Positions 22,261-30,586 of a stretch of DNA of 64,000 nt are shown here, piece by piece (the stretch's first letter is position 1; every line of letters starts with the position of its first letter). Under the pieces are notes generated by a model. That model made no database searches and had not been told where the DNA came from. It was given only the letters and a program-made list of their open reading frames with translations. This DNA comes from Microbacterium karelineae. GTDB lineage: Bacteria; Actinomycetota; Actinomycetes; Actinomycetales; Microbacteriaceae. The stretch is from contig NZ_WFIX01000179.1 of NCBI RefSeq assembly GCF_009745985.1, positions 1 to 64,000 of the forward strand, read 5' to 3'. The position numbers and the translations under genes were made by a program.

Positions 22261-23583
22261 TTGTTCAGCGCTATCGCGCGGATCTTCCGCACCCCCGACC
22301 TGCGTCGGAAGATCGGCTTCACGCTCGGCATCATCGCCATCTATCGTTTCGGCGCACATGTTCCCGCGCCGTTCGTCAGCTATCCGAATGTGCAGAGCTG
22401 TCTCGCGCAGACGTCGGGGGCGGACGGGCTGCTGTCTCTCGTCAACCTCTTCTCCGGCGGCGCGCTGCTGCAGCTGTCGATCTTCGCCCTCGGCGTCATG
22501 CCGTACATCACGGGCACGATCATCACGCAGCTGCTGCGCGTCGTGATCCCGCACTTCGAGACCCTCCACAAGGAGGGCCAGGCGGGTCAGTCGAAGCTCA
22601 CGCAGTACACGCGCTACCTCACGATCGCGCTTGCGCTGCTGCAGTCGACGACTCTCGTGACGGTCGCGCGCTCCGGTCAGCTGTTCGGCAACACCGACAT
22701 CGCCGAGTGCAACAACCTGCTGACGAACACCAGCTGGGTCACGCAGGGCATGATCATCCTCACCCTCACGGCGGGCACCGGCCTCGTGATGTGGATGGCA
22801 GAGCTCGTCACCGAGCGCGGCGTCGGCAACGGCATGTCGCTGCTGATCTTCACGTCGATCGCCGCGACCTTCCCCGGCGCCCTCGGTGCGATCTGGTCGG
22901 CGCAGGGCTTCGAGATCTTCCTCCTCGTCCTCGCTCTCGGCGTCGTCATCATCGGCCTCGTCGTCTTCGTCGAGCAGTCGCAGCGCCGTGTCCCCGTGCA
23001 GTACGCGAAGCGCATGGTGGGGCGCCGCACCTACGGCGGCACGAACACGTACATCCCGATCAAGGTCAACATGGCCGGCGTCGTGCCCGTCATCTTCGCC
23101 TCGTCGCTGCTGTACATCCCCGCGCTCATCGCGCAGTTCAACACGCCCACCGACGGCACCGCCCCCGCGGGCTGGGTCGTGTGGATCAACCAGTACCTCA
23201 CGACGGGCGACCACGCGCTCTACATGGCGGTCTACTTCCTCCTCATCGTCGGGTTCACGTACTTCTACGTCGCGATCACCTTCAACCCGGTCGACGTCGC
23301 CGACAACATGAAGAAGTACGGCGGCTTCATCCCCGGTGTCAGGGCGGGCCGCCCGACGGCCGAGTACCTCGACTTCGTGCTCACCCGCATCACGTTCCCC
23401 GGCTCGATCTACCTGGGTCTCGTCGCCCTGATCCCGCTGATCGCGCTGGCGACCGTACAGGCGAACCAGAACTTCCCGTTCGGCGGCGCGTCGATCCTCA
23501 TCATCGTCGGTGTGGGTCTCGAGACCGTCAAGCAGATCGATGCGCAGCTGCAGCAGCGCCACTACGAAGGGCTCCTCCGATGA
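22261..23583 (+). CDS. secY: Preprotein translocase subunit SecY
   Basis: Protein of 440 residues with ten predicted membrane helices. It begins MFSAIARIFRTPDLRRKIGFTLGIIAIYRFGAHVP from a TTG start (GGGAGG upstream), and has the plug-adjacent PYITGTIITQLL and ERGVGNGMSLLIF blocks. It forms the protein-conducting channel with SecE and SecG. The stop overlaps the adk ATG by four bases, coupling the two genes as in many bacteria. Confidence 0.97.
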   Translation: MFSAIARIFRTPDLRRKIGFTLGIIAIYRFGAHVPAPFVSYPNVQSCLAQTSGADGLLSLVNLFSGGALLQLSIFALGVMPYITGTIITQLLRVVIPHFETLHKEGQAGQSKLTQYTRYLTIALALLQSTTLVTVARSGQLFGNTDIAECNNLLTNTSWVTQGMIILTLTAGTGLVMWMAELVTERGVGNGMSLLIFTSIAATFPGALGAIWSAQGFEIFLLVLALGVVIIGLVVFVEQSQRRVPVQYAKRMVGRRTYGGTNTYIPIKVNMAGVVPVIFASSLLYIPALIAQFNTPTDGTAPAGWVVWINQYLTTGDHALYMAVYFLLIVGFTYFYVAITFNPVDVADNMKKYGGFIPGVRAGRPTAEYLDFVLTRITFPGSIYLGLVALIPLIALATVQANQNFPFGGASILIIVGVGLETVKQIDAQLQQRHYEGLLR

Positions 23584-24173
23584 CCTCCAGGCTTCTGATC
23601 GTCGGCCCGCAGGGGTCGGGCAAGGGCACGCAGGGCGTGCGCGTCGCGGAGGCCTACGGCGTCCCGGTCGTCTCGACGGGCGACATCTTCCGCGCGAACA
23701 TCAAGAACGGCACGGAGCTCGGCCAGAAGGTCAAGGCCATCACCGACGCGGGCGATCTCGTCCCCGACGACGTGACGGGCGAGATCGTCGCCGACCGCCT
23801 CTCGCAGGACGACGCCGCGCAGGGCTTCCTGCTCGACGGCTACCCCCGCAACGCGGCGCAGGTCGAGTACCTCGACGCGTTCCTCGCGGGTCGCGACGCC
23901 GCGCTCGACGCCGTGATCCTCCTCGACGTCCCGCGCGACGAGTCGATCGCCCGCATCACGGAGCGCGCGAATATCGAGGGGCGCAGCGACGACACGGAGG
24001 AGGCCGTCGCGAAGCGCCTCGACATCTACGAGTCGGAGACGGCTCCGATCATCGACACATACGAGGCTCGTGGCATCGTCGACCGCATCGACGGCGTCGG
24101 CTCGCTCGACGAGATCACCGAGCGGATCCTCGCGGCGCTCGACGCGCGCCGTCTCGTGCGCGCGACGTCCTGA
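23580..24173 (+). CDS. adk: Adenylate kinase
   Basis: Protein of 197 residues. The P-loop GPQGSGKGT is at residues 9-17, with STGDIFRANI and LDGYPRNAAQVEYLD as AMP- and Mg-binding blocks. The LID region (RANIEGRSDDTEEAV) is short and has no zinc cysteines, as is usual in actinobacteria. It interconverts ATP, AMP and ADP. ATG overlaps the secY stop. Confidence 0.96.
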   Translation: MTSRLLIVGPQGSGKGTQGVRVAEAYGVPVVSTGDIFRANIKNGTELGQKVKAITDAGDLVPDDVTGEIVADRLSQDDAAQGFLLDGYPRNAAQVEYLDAFLAGRDAALDAVILLDVPRDESIARITERANIEGRSDDTEEAVAKRLDIYESETAPIIDTYEARGIVDRIDGVGSLDEITERILAALDARRLVRATS

Positions 24174-24184
24174 TCGTCTCCCGC

Positions 24185-25036
24185 ATGTTCCGTCGCTCCG
24201 TCTACAAGAAGCCGGCGCAGCTGCGCGGCATGGTCGCGCCCGGCGAGATCACCGCGGCGGCGCTCGACGCGGTGGCGGAGGCGATCCGCCCCGGCGTCAC
24301 GACGCTCGAACTCGACAGGATCGCCGAGGAGGCGATCACGGCCCGCGGCGCGCACTCGAACTTCCAGCTCGTGCCCGGCTACAGTCACACGGTGTGCGTA
24401 TCGGTGAACGAGCAGGTCGTGCACGGGATCCCGACGGAGCGCGTGCTCGAGGCGGGCGACATCGTCTCCGTCGACTGCGGCGCCGAGACCCCCGAGGGCT
24501 GGAACGGCGATTCGGCACGCACGTTCATCGTGCCGGGCGAGGCGGCGGATCCGTCGCTCGTCGCGCAGCGCCAGGAGCTGTCGGACGTGACGCGTGGATC
24601 CATGTGGGCGGGCATCGCGGCGCTCGCGTCGTCGTCGCACCTGGGCCAGGTGGGCGCCGTGATCCAGGATCACATCGAGGCGAACCCTCTGCCGTCGACC
24701 GGGCAGCCGGCAGGCATCCTGCGCGATTACGTCGGCCACGGCATCGGCAGGAAGATGCATGAGGAACCGACGCTCTTCCACTATGCGACCCCCGGCCGCG
24801 GTGCCGAGATCAAACCCGGCCTGTGCATCTGCGTCGAGCCGATGATGACGGCCGGCAGCGATGAGGTCTTCGTCGAAGACGACGACTGGACCATCACGAC
24901 GGTCGACGGCTCCTCCGGCGCACACTGGGAACATAGCGTCGCCGTGCATGCTGGTGGCATCTGGGTCCTCACAGCCCCGGACGGGGGAGCGGAGGCGCTC
25001 GCCTCCTACGGCGTGACGCCGGTCCCCATTCCCTGA
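24185..25036 (+). CDS. map: Methionine aminopeptidase, type I
   Basis: Protein of 283 residues. Metal ligands are visible in VSVDCGAETPEGWNGDSART (two Asp), GHGIGRKMHEEPTLFHY (His), CVEPMMTAG (Glu) and WEHSVAVH (Glu). It removes the initiator Met from nascent proteins. The ATG is 11 bases after adk and lacks a strong ribosome site, so coupling to adk is likely. Position after secY-adk is the classical one. Confidence 0.95.
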   Translation: MFRRSVYKKPAQLRGMVAPGEITAAALDAVAEAIRPGVTTLELDRIAEEAITARGAHSNFQLVPGYSHTVCVSVNEQVVHGIPTERVLEAGDIVSVDCGAETPEGWNGDSARTFIVPGEAADPSLVAQRQELSDVTRGSMWAGIAALASSSHLGQVGAVIQDHIEANPLPSTGQPAGILRDYVGHGIGRKMHEEPTLFHYATPGRGAEIKPGLCICVEPMMTAGSDEVFVEDDDWTITTVDGSSGAHWEHSVAVHAGGIWVLTAPDGGAEALASYGVTPVPIP

Positions 25037-25061
25037 CACTCACCCCGAAGGTCTCATTCAC

Positions 25062-25757
25062 ATGATGATGGCAGCAGCAGCCAAGAACCGGAGCGTTTTC
25101 GCGATCGTCGTCTCGATCGCCGTCGTGGTGGCGGTCGTCGCCGTCGGCGTCCTCGTCTACTTCATGAACCGCACGGCGAGCGCGCCGGCCGAGGCGCCCG
25201 CCGCGGGCGTCGTGAACGAGGAGACCGGCGCGATCGCGATCGGCGACGGCGACCAGACGATCGACGAGTACATCGACTTCATGTGCCCGATCTGCAACCA
25301 GGCGCACGAGGCGTACGGCGACACGATCACCGAGCAGATCGAGTCGGGTGAGATCACGTTCAACGTGCACCCGATCTCGATCCTCGACCGCGCCTCGCAG
25401 GGCACCGAGTTCTCGACGCGCGCCGCGGCCGCGGCGTACTGCGTCGCCGACGACAACGGCGACGCCGTGTATCCGTTCATCGACCTGATGTTCAGGAACC
25501 AGCCTGCCGAGGGGTCCACGGGTCTGACGGACGACGAGATCGCGGGATACGCATCAGATGCGGGTGCCGATGGCGCCGCCTCATGCATCGCCGACGGCAC
25601 GTACAAGGACTACGTCACCGAGCGCTCGAGCGTCGCGGTCGACGACCCCGACCTGCAGGGGCCGAACGGCTTCGGCACGCCGACAGTCCTCGTCAACGGT
25701 GAGATGATCTCGGTCACGATGAACGCCGATGCGGACCTCGTCGCGAACCTCGACTGA
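25062..25757 (+). CDS. Membrane-anchored DsbA-like thioredoxin-fold protein
   Basis: Protein of 231 residues. One amino-terminal membrane helix (residues about 12-34) is followed by an extracellular thioredoxin-fold domain with active-site CPIC (75-78) and the cis-Pro region GTPTVLVNG. Two further cysteines (AAYCVAD, AASCIAD) could form a structural disulfide. It resembles DsbA/MdbA-type oxidoreductases that help fold exported proteins. Its place between map and infA interrupts the usual gene order, and a terminator follows immediately. Confidence 0.82.
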   Translation: MMMAAAAKNRSVFAIVVSIAVVVAVVAVGVLVYFMNRTASAPAEAPAAGVVNEETGAIAIGDGDQTIDEYIDFMCPICNQAHEAYGDTITEQIESGEITFNVHPISILDRASQGTEFSTRAAAAAYCVADDNGDAVYPFIDLMFRNQPAEGSTGLTDDEIAGYASDAGADGAASCIADGTYKDYVTERSSVAVDDPDLQGPNGFGTPTVLVNGEMISVTMNADADLVANLD

Positions 25758-25770
25758 TACCACGCCGACA

Positions 25771-25798
25771 CGCGCCCGAGTTGAAAGGCTCGGGCGCG
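25771..25798 (+). terminator. Terminator of the DsbA-like gene
   Basis: CGCGCCCGAG (25771-25780) pairs perfectly with CTCGGGCGCG (25789-25798) around the 8-base loop TTGAAAGG. The loop also holds the -35 hexamer of the infA promoter. Confidence 0.75.
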
Positions 25799-25809
25799 TC
25801 GGCTACTAT
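25781..25809 (+). promoter_or_regulatory. infA promoter
   Basis: TTGAAA (25781-25786), a 17-base spacer and TACTAT (25804-25809) are the best promoter match I found in the window. Transcription would start near 25816, giving a leader of about 90 bases that includes a 7-bp hairpin (25871-25877 with 25882-25888). It drives infA-rpmJ and probably the following genes. Confidence 0.75.
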
Positions 25810-25907
25810 GGATCTTTGGTGTCTTGCGCCTGCGCTCGCGCGCGCTGAGACGCCGATCCACTCATTCACCGCAGACCGGTCGGTCTGCTCAGAAGGTAAG
25901 CGAGTCT

Positions 25908-26126
25908 ATGGCTAAAGACGGTGTCATCGAGATCGAGGGCACAGTGTCCGAATCGCTGCCCAACGCGATGTTCCGCGTTGAGCTGACCAACGGACACAAG
26001 GTGCTCGCCACGATCTCCGGGAAGATGCGACAGAACTACATCCGCATCATCCCCGAGGATCGCGTCGTCGTGGAGCTCAGCCCCTACGACCTCACGCGCG
26101 GTCGCATCGTCTACCGCTACCGCTGA
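25908..26126 (+). CDS. infA: Translation initiation factor IF-1
   Basis: Protein of 72 residues, the exact family length. It starts [26 protein letters not shown] and contains the S1/OB-fold blocks [16 protein letters not shown] and [11 protein letters not shown]. It occupies the A site during initiation. Start defined by family length, with AGAAGGTAAG upstream. Confidence 0.98.
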   Translation: MAKDGVIEIEGTVSESLPNAMFRVELTNGHKVLATISGKMRQNYIRIIPEDRVVVELSPYDLTRGRIVYRYR

Positions 26127-26188
26127 TCGATCCGACCGAGAAGTAACGGCCCGGCACTGACGGGCACGAAGACAGCGATAGGAACACC

Positions 26189-26305
26189 ATGAAGGTCCAG
26201 CCCAGCGTCAAGCGCATCTGCGAGCACTGCAAGACGATCCGCCGCAACGGCGTCGTGATGGTCATCTGCAAGTCGAACCCGCGCCACAAGCAGCGCCAGG
26301 GCTGA
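26189..26305 (+). CDS. rpmJ: 50S ribosomal protein L36
   Basis: Protein of 38 residues, beginning [14 protein letters not shown]. The cysteines of CEHC and VICKSNPRH and the following His form the zinc site of the C+ type of L36. AGGAAC precedes the ATG. It follows infA by 62 bases, as in other actinobacteria. The stop codon lies inside a perfect hairpin (see the repeat entry that follows). Confidence 0.97.
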   Translation: MKVQPSVKRICEHCKTIRRNGVVMVICKSNPRHKQRQG

Positions 26306-26400
26306 ATCTTTCCCGCTCCGCGGAAAAGATTCAGCTACAGCGTCTGGTCCTCGGCTTCGCCGCGAACTGGGAACTCTCCCGCTCCGCGGAAAAGATTCAG
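26301..26400 (+). repeat. Hairpin plus 24-bp direct repeat in rpmJ-rpsM spacer
   Basis: GCTGAATCTTT (26301-26311, including the rpmJ stop) pairs with 26325-26335. The loop and right arm, 24 bases starting TCCCGCTCCGCGG at 26311, recur exactly at 26377-26400, 66 bases later. Each copy contains the palindrome TCCGCGGA. Possible attenuator or processing site. The rest of the spacer to 26519 shows only a GC-rich stretch without a clear promoter. Confidence 0.65.
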
Positions 26401-26519
26401 AAGCGCCACAACTCAACATTCTCGGCAGGATCAGAACCCGCTCAGGCGGGGGACACCTCGGGGCGGAGGCCCGGGCACCGATCCTGCTCCACACCTCCAC
26501 AATCAATAGGAGAGACCGC

Positions 26520-26894
26520 ATGGCACGTCTTGCCGGCGTCGACATCCCGCGCGAGAAGCGCGTGGTGATCGCACTCACGTACATCTACGGCGTGGGACGC
26601 ACCCGCTCCAACGAGATCCTCGCAGCCACTGGCGTGGACGAGAACATCCGCGTCAAGGACCTCACCGACGACCAGCTGGTCGCGCTGCGCGACCACATCG
26701 AGGGCACCTACAAGGTGGAGGGTGACCTCCGCCGTGAGGTCGCCGCCGACATCCGTCGCAAGGTCGAGATCGGTTCGTACGAGGGCATCCGCCACCGTCG
26801 TGGCCTCCCCGTGCGCGGCCAGCGCACCAAGACCAACGCTCGCACCCGCAAGGGTCCGAAGCGCACGGTCGCAGGTAAGAAGAAGGCACGCTGA
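26520..26894 (+). CDS. rpsM: 30S ribosomal protein S13
   Basis: Protein of 124 residues, starting [22 protein letters not shown], with [46 protein letters not shown]. It contacts the P-site tRNA and forms bridges to the 50S. AGGAGAG upstream of the ATG. First gene of the alpha group. Confidence 0.98.
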   Translation: MARLAGVDIPREKRVVIALTYIYGVGRTRSNEILAATGVDENIRVKDLTDDQLVALRDHIEGTYKVEGDLRREVAADIRRKVEIGSYEGIRHRRGLPVRGQRTKTNARTRKGPKRTVAGKKKAR

Positions 26895-26920
26895 GGCGCG
26901 TAAAGGTTTAGGAGAACACC

Positions 26921-27319
26921 ATGGCTGCACCGAAGTCCGCCGCGCGCAAGCCGCGCCGCAAGGAGAAGAAGAACGTCGCGCTGGGCCAGGCCCACATCAA
27001 GTCGACGTTCAACAACACGATCGTCTCGATCACCGACCCGTCGGGTGCCGTGCTCAGCTGGGCCTCGTCGGGTGGCGTGGGCTTCAAGGGCTCGCGCAAG
27101 TCGACCCCCTACGCCGCCGGCATGGCCGCCGAGTCCGCTGCCCGTCAGGCGCAGGACCACGGCGTCAAGAAGGTCGACGTCTTCGTGAAGGGCCCGGGCT
27201 CGGGTCGCGAGACCGCGATCCGCTCGCTCCAGGCCGCTGGCCTCGAGGTCGGCTCGATCCAGGACGTCACGCCGCAGGCTCACAACGGCTGCCGTCCGCC
27301 GAAGCGCCGTCGCGTCTGA
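26921..27319 (+). CDS. rpsK: 30S ribosomal protein S11
   Basis: Protein of 132 residues. A basic amino end is followed by [18 protein letters not shown] and [21 protein letters not shown], and the end [11 protein letters not shown] is typical. It forms the mRNA exit platform. rpsD, which follows rpsK in many bacteria, is not in this cluster. Confidence 0.98.
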   Translation: MAAPKSAARKPRRKEKKNVALGQAHIKSTFNNTIVSITDPSGAVLSWASSGGVGFKGSRKSTPYAAGMAAESAARQAQDHGVKKVDVFVKGPGSGRETAIRSLQAAGLEVGSIQDVTPQAHNGCRPPKRRRV

Positions 27320-27328
27320 GCAACTTCG

Positions 27329-27364
27329 CGCCGGGGCGCGGCGGTCACCCGCCGCACCCCGGCG
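27329..27364 (+). terminator. Hairpin after rpsK
   Basis: CGCCGGGG-C-GCGGCGG (27329-27344) pairs with 27349-27364 with a single C/A mismatch and a 4-base loop. No T tract. It separates rpsM-rpsK from a candidate rpoA promoter. Confidence 0.6.
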
Positions 27365-27408
27365 TCACGTCGTTCCCACTGCGCGCTCGCACCGCGCAGG
27401 AGTCACAA

Positions 27409-27437
27409 TTCAAGACCTCATTCACCAAGTGTCATAT
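27409..27437 (+). promoter_or_regulatory. Candidate rpoA promoter
   Basis: TTCAAG (27409-27414), 17 bases, then TCATAT (27432-27437). The start site would lie about 22 bases before the rpoA GTG. The surrounding sequence is clearly less GC-rich than its neighbours, which supports a promoter. Confidence 0.4.
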
Positions 27438-27466
27438 AGCGGGCACTTGATCGAAAGGAACACATA

Positions 27467-28459
27467 GTGCTCATCGCACAGCGTCCTACTCTGACCGAGG
27501 AGAAGATCTCCGAGTTCCGCAGCCGGTTCGTCATCGAGCCGCTCGAGCCCGGTTTCGGCTACACGATCGGCAACTCGCTGCGCCGCAGCCTGCTGTCGTC
27601 GATCCCCGGCGCTGCCGTCACGAGCATCCGCATCGACGGTGTGCTGCACGAGTTCAGCACGATCCCGGGTGTGGTCGAGGACGTCACGCAGATCATCCTG
27701 AACGTCAAGCAGCTCGTCGTCTCGAGCGAGCGCGACGAGCCCATCACCGCGTACCTGCGCAAGACGGGCGCGGGCGAGGTCACGGCTGCCGACATCTCGG
27801 CTCCCGCCGGCGTCGAGGTGCACAACCCCGAGCTCGTCATCGCCACGCTCAACGACAACGCGAAGTTCGAGCTCGAGTTCACGATCGAGCGCGGTCGCGG
27901 CTACGTCTCGGCGGGCCAGAACCGCAACGAGTACGCCGAGGCCGGTCAGGTCCCGATCGACTCGATCTACTCGCCTGTCGTGAAGGTCGCCTACCGCGTC
28001 GACGCGACGCGTGCCGGCGAGCGCACCGACTTCGACAAGCTGGTGCTCGACGTCGAGACGAAGCCCTCCATCCTCCCCCGCGACGCCGTCGCGTCGGCCG
28101 GACGCACGCTCGTCGAGCTGTTCGGTCTCGCGCGCGAGCTGAACGAGGAGGCCGAGGGCATCGAGATCGGCCCGGCGCCGGTCGAGCAGGTTCTCTCGAA
28201 CGAGCTGTCGATGCCGATCGAGGACCTCGATCTGTCGGTCCGCTCGTACAACTGCCTCAAGCGCGAGGGAATCAACACGGTCAGCGAGCTCGTCGCCCTC
28301 TCGGAGACGCAGCTCATGAACATCCGCAATTTCGGACAGAAGTCGGTGGATGAGGTGCGCGACAAGCTCACCTCTCTCGGACTGTCGCTGAAGGACTCGG
28401 TCCCCGGTTTCGAGGGCTCGAACTTCTACGGCGGTTACGAGAACGACGAGACGCTCTGA
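27467..28459 (+). CDS. rpoA: DNA-directed RNA polymerase subunit alpha
   Basis: Protein of 330 residues from a GTG start with GAAAGGA upstream. The amino-terminal assembly domain has [31 protein letters not shown]; the carboxy-terminal domain (about 245-320; [27 protein letters not shown] and [15 protein letters not shown]) binds UP elements and activators. Standard place between rpsK and rplQ. Confidence 0.98.
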   Translation: MLIAQRPTLTEEKISEFRSRFVIEPLEPGFGYTIGNSLRRSLLSSIPGAAVTSIRIDGVLHEFSTIPGVVEDVTQIILNVKQLVVSSERDEPITAYLRKTGAGEVTAADISAPAGVEVHNPELVIATLNDNAKFELEFTIERGRGYVSAGQNRNEYAEAGQVPIDSIYSPVVKVAYRVDATRAGERTDFDKLVLDVETKPSILPRDAVASAGRTLVELFGLARELNEEAEGIEIGPAPVEQVLSNELSMPIEDLDLSVRSYNCLKREGINTVSELVALSETQLMNIRNFGQKSVDEVRDKLTSLGLSLKDSVPGFEGSNFYGGYENDETL

Positions 28460-28494
28460 TCCATCCGACTCTTTCGATACTGGAGTATTGAGAC

Positions 28495-29181
28495 ATGCCT
28501 AAGCCCACGAAGGGTGCCCGCCTCGGTGGCGGCGCCGCTCACGAGCGTCTGATCCTCGCGAACCTCGCGTCGGCGCTGTTCATCAACAAGTCGATCAAGA
28601 CCACGGAGACCAAGGCCAAGCGCCTGCGTCCCGTGGCCGAGCGACTCGTCACGTTCGGCAAGCGCGGCGACCTCGCCTCGCGCCGTCGCGCGCTGTCGAT
28701 CCTCCGCAACAAGGAGGCCGTGCACGTTCTCTTCACCGAGATCGCGCCGCAGGTCGCCGACCGCGAGGGTGGCTACACGCGCATCGTGAAGATCGGCAAC
28801 CGCAAGGGCGACAACGCCCCCATGGCCGCCATCGAGCTCGTCCTCGAGCCCGTGACGCCGAAGGGCACGACGGCGCCGAAGGCTGACGAGGCCCCCGTCG
28901 AGGAGCCCGCCGCTGAGGAGACCGAGGTCGCCGCCGAGGAGGCTCCCGTCGAGGAGGCCTCCGCCGCGGACGAGGCGCCCGTCGAGGACGCCGCTGCCGA
29001 GGCCGGCGACGACGTCGCCGAGCCGCTCGAGGACGGATCGGCGCCCGAGGGCTTCGACGTCAAGGGCAAGAAGCAGACGAAGAAGTTCTACGCGCCCGGT
29101 GACGGCGGCTACGCCCAGGTCAAGGCCGACGTGTACTTCCGCACCGTCGAGGCCGCGGAGGCCGCTGGCTTCGCCCGCTGA
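28495..29181 (+). CDS. rplQ: 50S ribosomal protein L17 with long carboxy-terminal extension
   Basis: Protein of 228 residues. Residues 1 to about 118 are L17 ([55 protein letters not shown]). Residues about 125-188 are a highly acidic Ala/Glu/Pro linker, and about 190-228 form a separate basic-aromatic tail containing [15 protein letters not shown] and [15 protein letters not shown]17 is usually 115-200 residues in actinobacteria. The tail resembles a small domain rather than simple low-complexity sequence. It ends the ribosomal cluster. Confidence 0.95.
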   Translation: MPKPTKGARLGGGAAHERLILANLASALFINKSIKTTETKAKRLRPVAERLVTFGKRGDLASRRRALSILRNKEAVHVLFTEIAPQVADREGGYTRIVKIGNRKGDNAPMAAIELVLEPVTPKGTTAPKADEAPVEEPAAEETEVAAEEAPVEEASAADEAPVEDAAAEAGDDVAEPLEDGSAPEGFDVKGKKQTKKFYAPGDGGYAQVKADVYFRTVEAAEAAGFAR

Positions 29182-29195
29182 CACCCGCGCCACGC

Positions 29196-29227
29196 AGAAG
29201 GCCCCCGGATCCGTCCGGGGGCCTTCT
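29196..29227. terminator. Strong terminator after rplQ
   Basis: AGAAGGCCCCCGGA (29196-29209) pairs perfectly over 14 bp with 29214-29227 around a 4-base loop. It lies between rplQ and the convergent pucR gene and would work in both directions. Confidence 0.85.
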
Positions 29228-29306
29228 CGTATTCTCCGGCGGAGATCCGTCGCGAGACGCTGACGATGCGCCGGACCGCTGACGATTCTCATCGGAGCGG
29301 AGGACG

Positions 29307-30446
29307 TCATGTGGCGTGGACGGCGACGGCAAGCGCGAACTGTCCGTCGAGGGTCATCGGGTCGAGCCCTGTGAGTTCGTGCACGCGCGAGAGACGGTTG
29401 CGGACGGAGTTCTCATGCACGTCGAGCAGATCGGCCGTTGCGGAGACCGACGCACCCGTCTGGATGAACGCGCGCAGCGTGGGCCACAGCGAGCGCCCGC
29501 GGCGAGCGTCATACCGCTGCAGCGGATCCGCCAGCTGGGCACGGAACGGCGCAAGCTGCTCGGACGTCAGCCTCTCGACGAGACCGCCGAACGTGGAGAG
29601 ATCCCGCGGCCCGACGCCAGCTCCTCGACGGGTGCTCAGCGTGAACGTCGCCATCGCCTCCTTGATGCTCCGCGCCAGCTCACGCTGGGGTACGGGGCTT
29701 CCGAGGCCATAGACCGCATCGGAAGCGGCCTGCTCGAATCCTCGTACGAAGATCTCGTCGGCGACGACGACGGTCACGTCGTCGATCCAGCCCTCGATGA
29801 TCACGCCCTCTACGAGCGCGGATGTCTCGACGGGCACACAGAGCACGGCGTACTGCGCCCCGGGGACCTCGGGGAACCGATTCTGAAAGATCTGCGCACT
29901 CGCGTAGCCGCGCCTCACATAGTCGAGCATCCGACCGTCCTCACGCCGGCGGCGTTCCCGTTCGCTGCGGTGCTCCGCGAGCTGGAACAGCTTCTCGCTG
30001 AACGACACGAACGGAAGCGTCGGCGGTACCTCGAACAGCGCGATGCCTGCGCGCTCGGCGGCCGGCGCGAGCCCGGGCGGCGGAGTGTGCCCCTCGACGC
30101 CGACGGCGAGGGCGATCGCCGAGGCTCCGCTTGCGATGAGATTCTCGACGAATCGCGCGCAGGTCGCATCGTCGACGAGCTCGTGGCCGACCGTCATGAT
30201 CAGCGCATCGCGCCGCAGGTAGTTCGTCGGATCGACCAGCTCCGTCGCCTGTGCCACCCGAATGGGGCGGTCGAGGTGCTCAGCACCTGCGACGAGCGTG
30301 ACGGCGAAGCCAGGCCACGTGAACACGTCGCGCACCGTGGGATGGCGGATGCTCTGCCGTCCCACCGGTCGGGGTCCGTGCGGCGTCTCGTCCGTGAAGC
30401 CCCCGACGTGCTCGTTCATGATCTCGACACAGTAGGACCGCGACAT
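29307..30446 (-). CDS. PucR-family transcriptional regulator
   Basis: Protein of about 379 residues. The amino-terminal PucR domain (VRDVFTWPGFAVTLVAGAEHL; LIMTVGHELVDDATCARFVENLIASGASAIAL) is followed by a middle region and a carboxy-terminal HTH_30 (SVSATADLLDVHENSVRNRLSRVHELTGLD). PucR proteins control purine or other nitrogen-compound breakdown. Starts at 30482 (GTG), 30446 and 30419 are possible; 30446 has AGAGAAA upstream. It is divergent from the permease-amidohydrolase operon, which it probably regulates through the 140-base intergenic region. Confidence 0.85.
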   Translation of the reverse strand: MSRSYCVEIMNEHVGGFTDETPHGPRPVGRQSIRHPTVRDVFTWPGFAVTLVAGAEHLDRPIRVAQATELVDPTNYLRRDALIMTVGHELVDDATCARFVENLIASGASAIALAVGVEGHTPPPGLAPAAERAGIALFEVPPTLPFVSFSEKLFQLAEHRSERERRRREDGRMLDYVRRGYASAQIFQNRFPEVPGAQYAVLCVPVETSALVEGVIIEGWIDDVTVVVADEIFVRGFEQAASDAVYGLGSPVPQRELARSIKEAMATFTLSTRRGAGVGPRDLSTFGGLVERLTSEQLAPFRAQLADPLQRYDARRGRSLWPTLRAFIQTGASVSATADLLDVHENSVRNRLSRVHELTGLDPMTLDGQFALAVAVHAT

Positions 30447-30586
30447 TGCGCCGATGTTTCTCTGGTGTGGAGGCTCCTCCACCCAGCCGCGACCTCGCCT
30501 GGAGACTCGTCCAGAACACGCGACATCACGACTCCCGCCTCGATTGAGTGTGTCTACGCATCCGAACCGCTCTGTGGAGGCCCATC

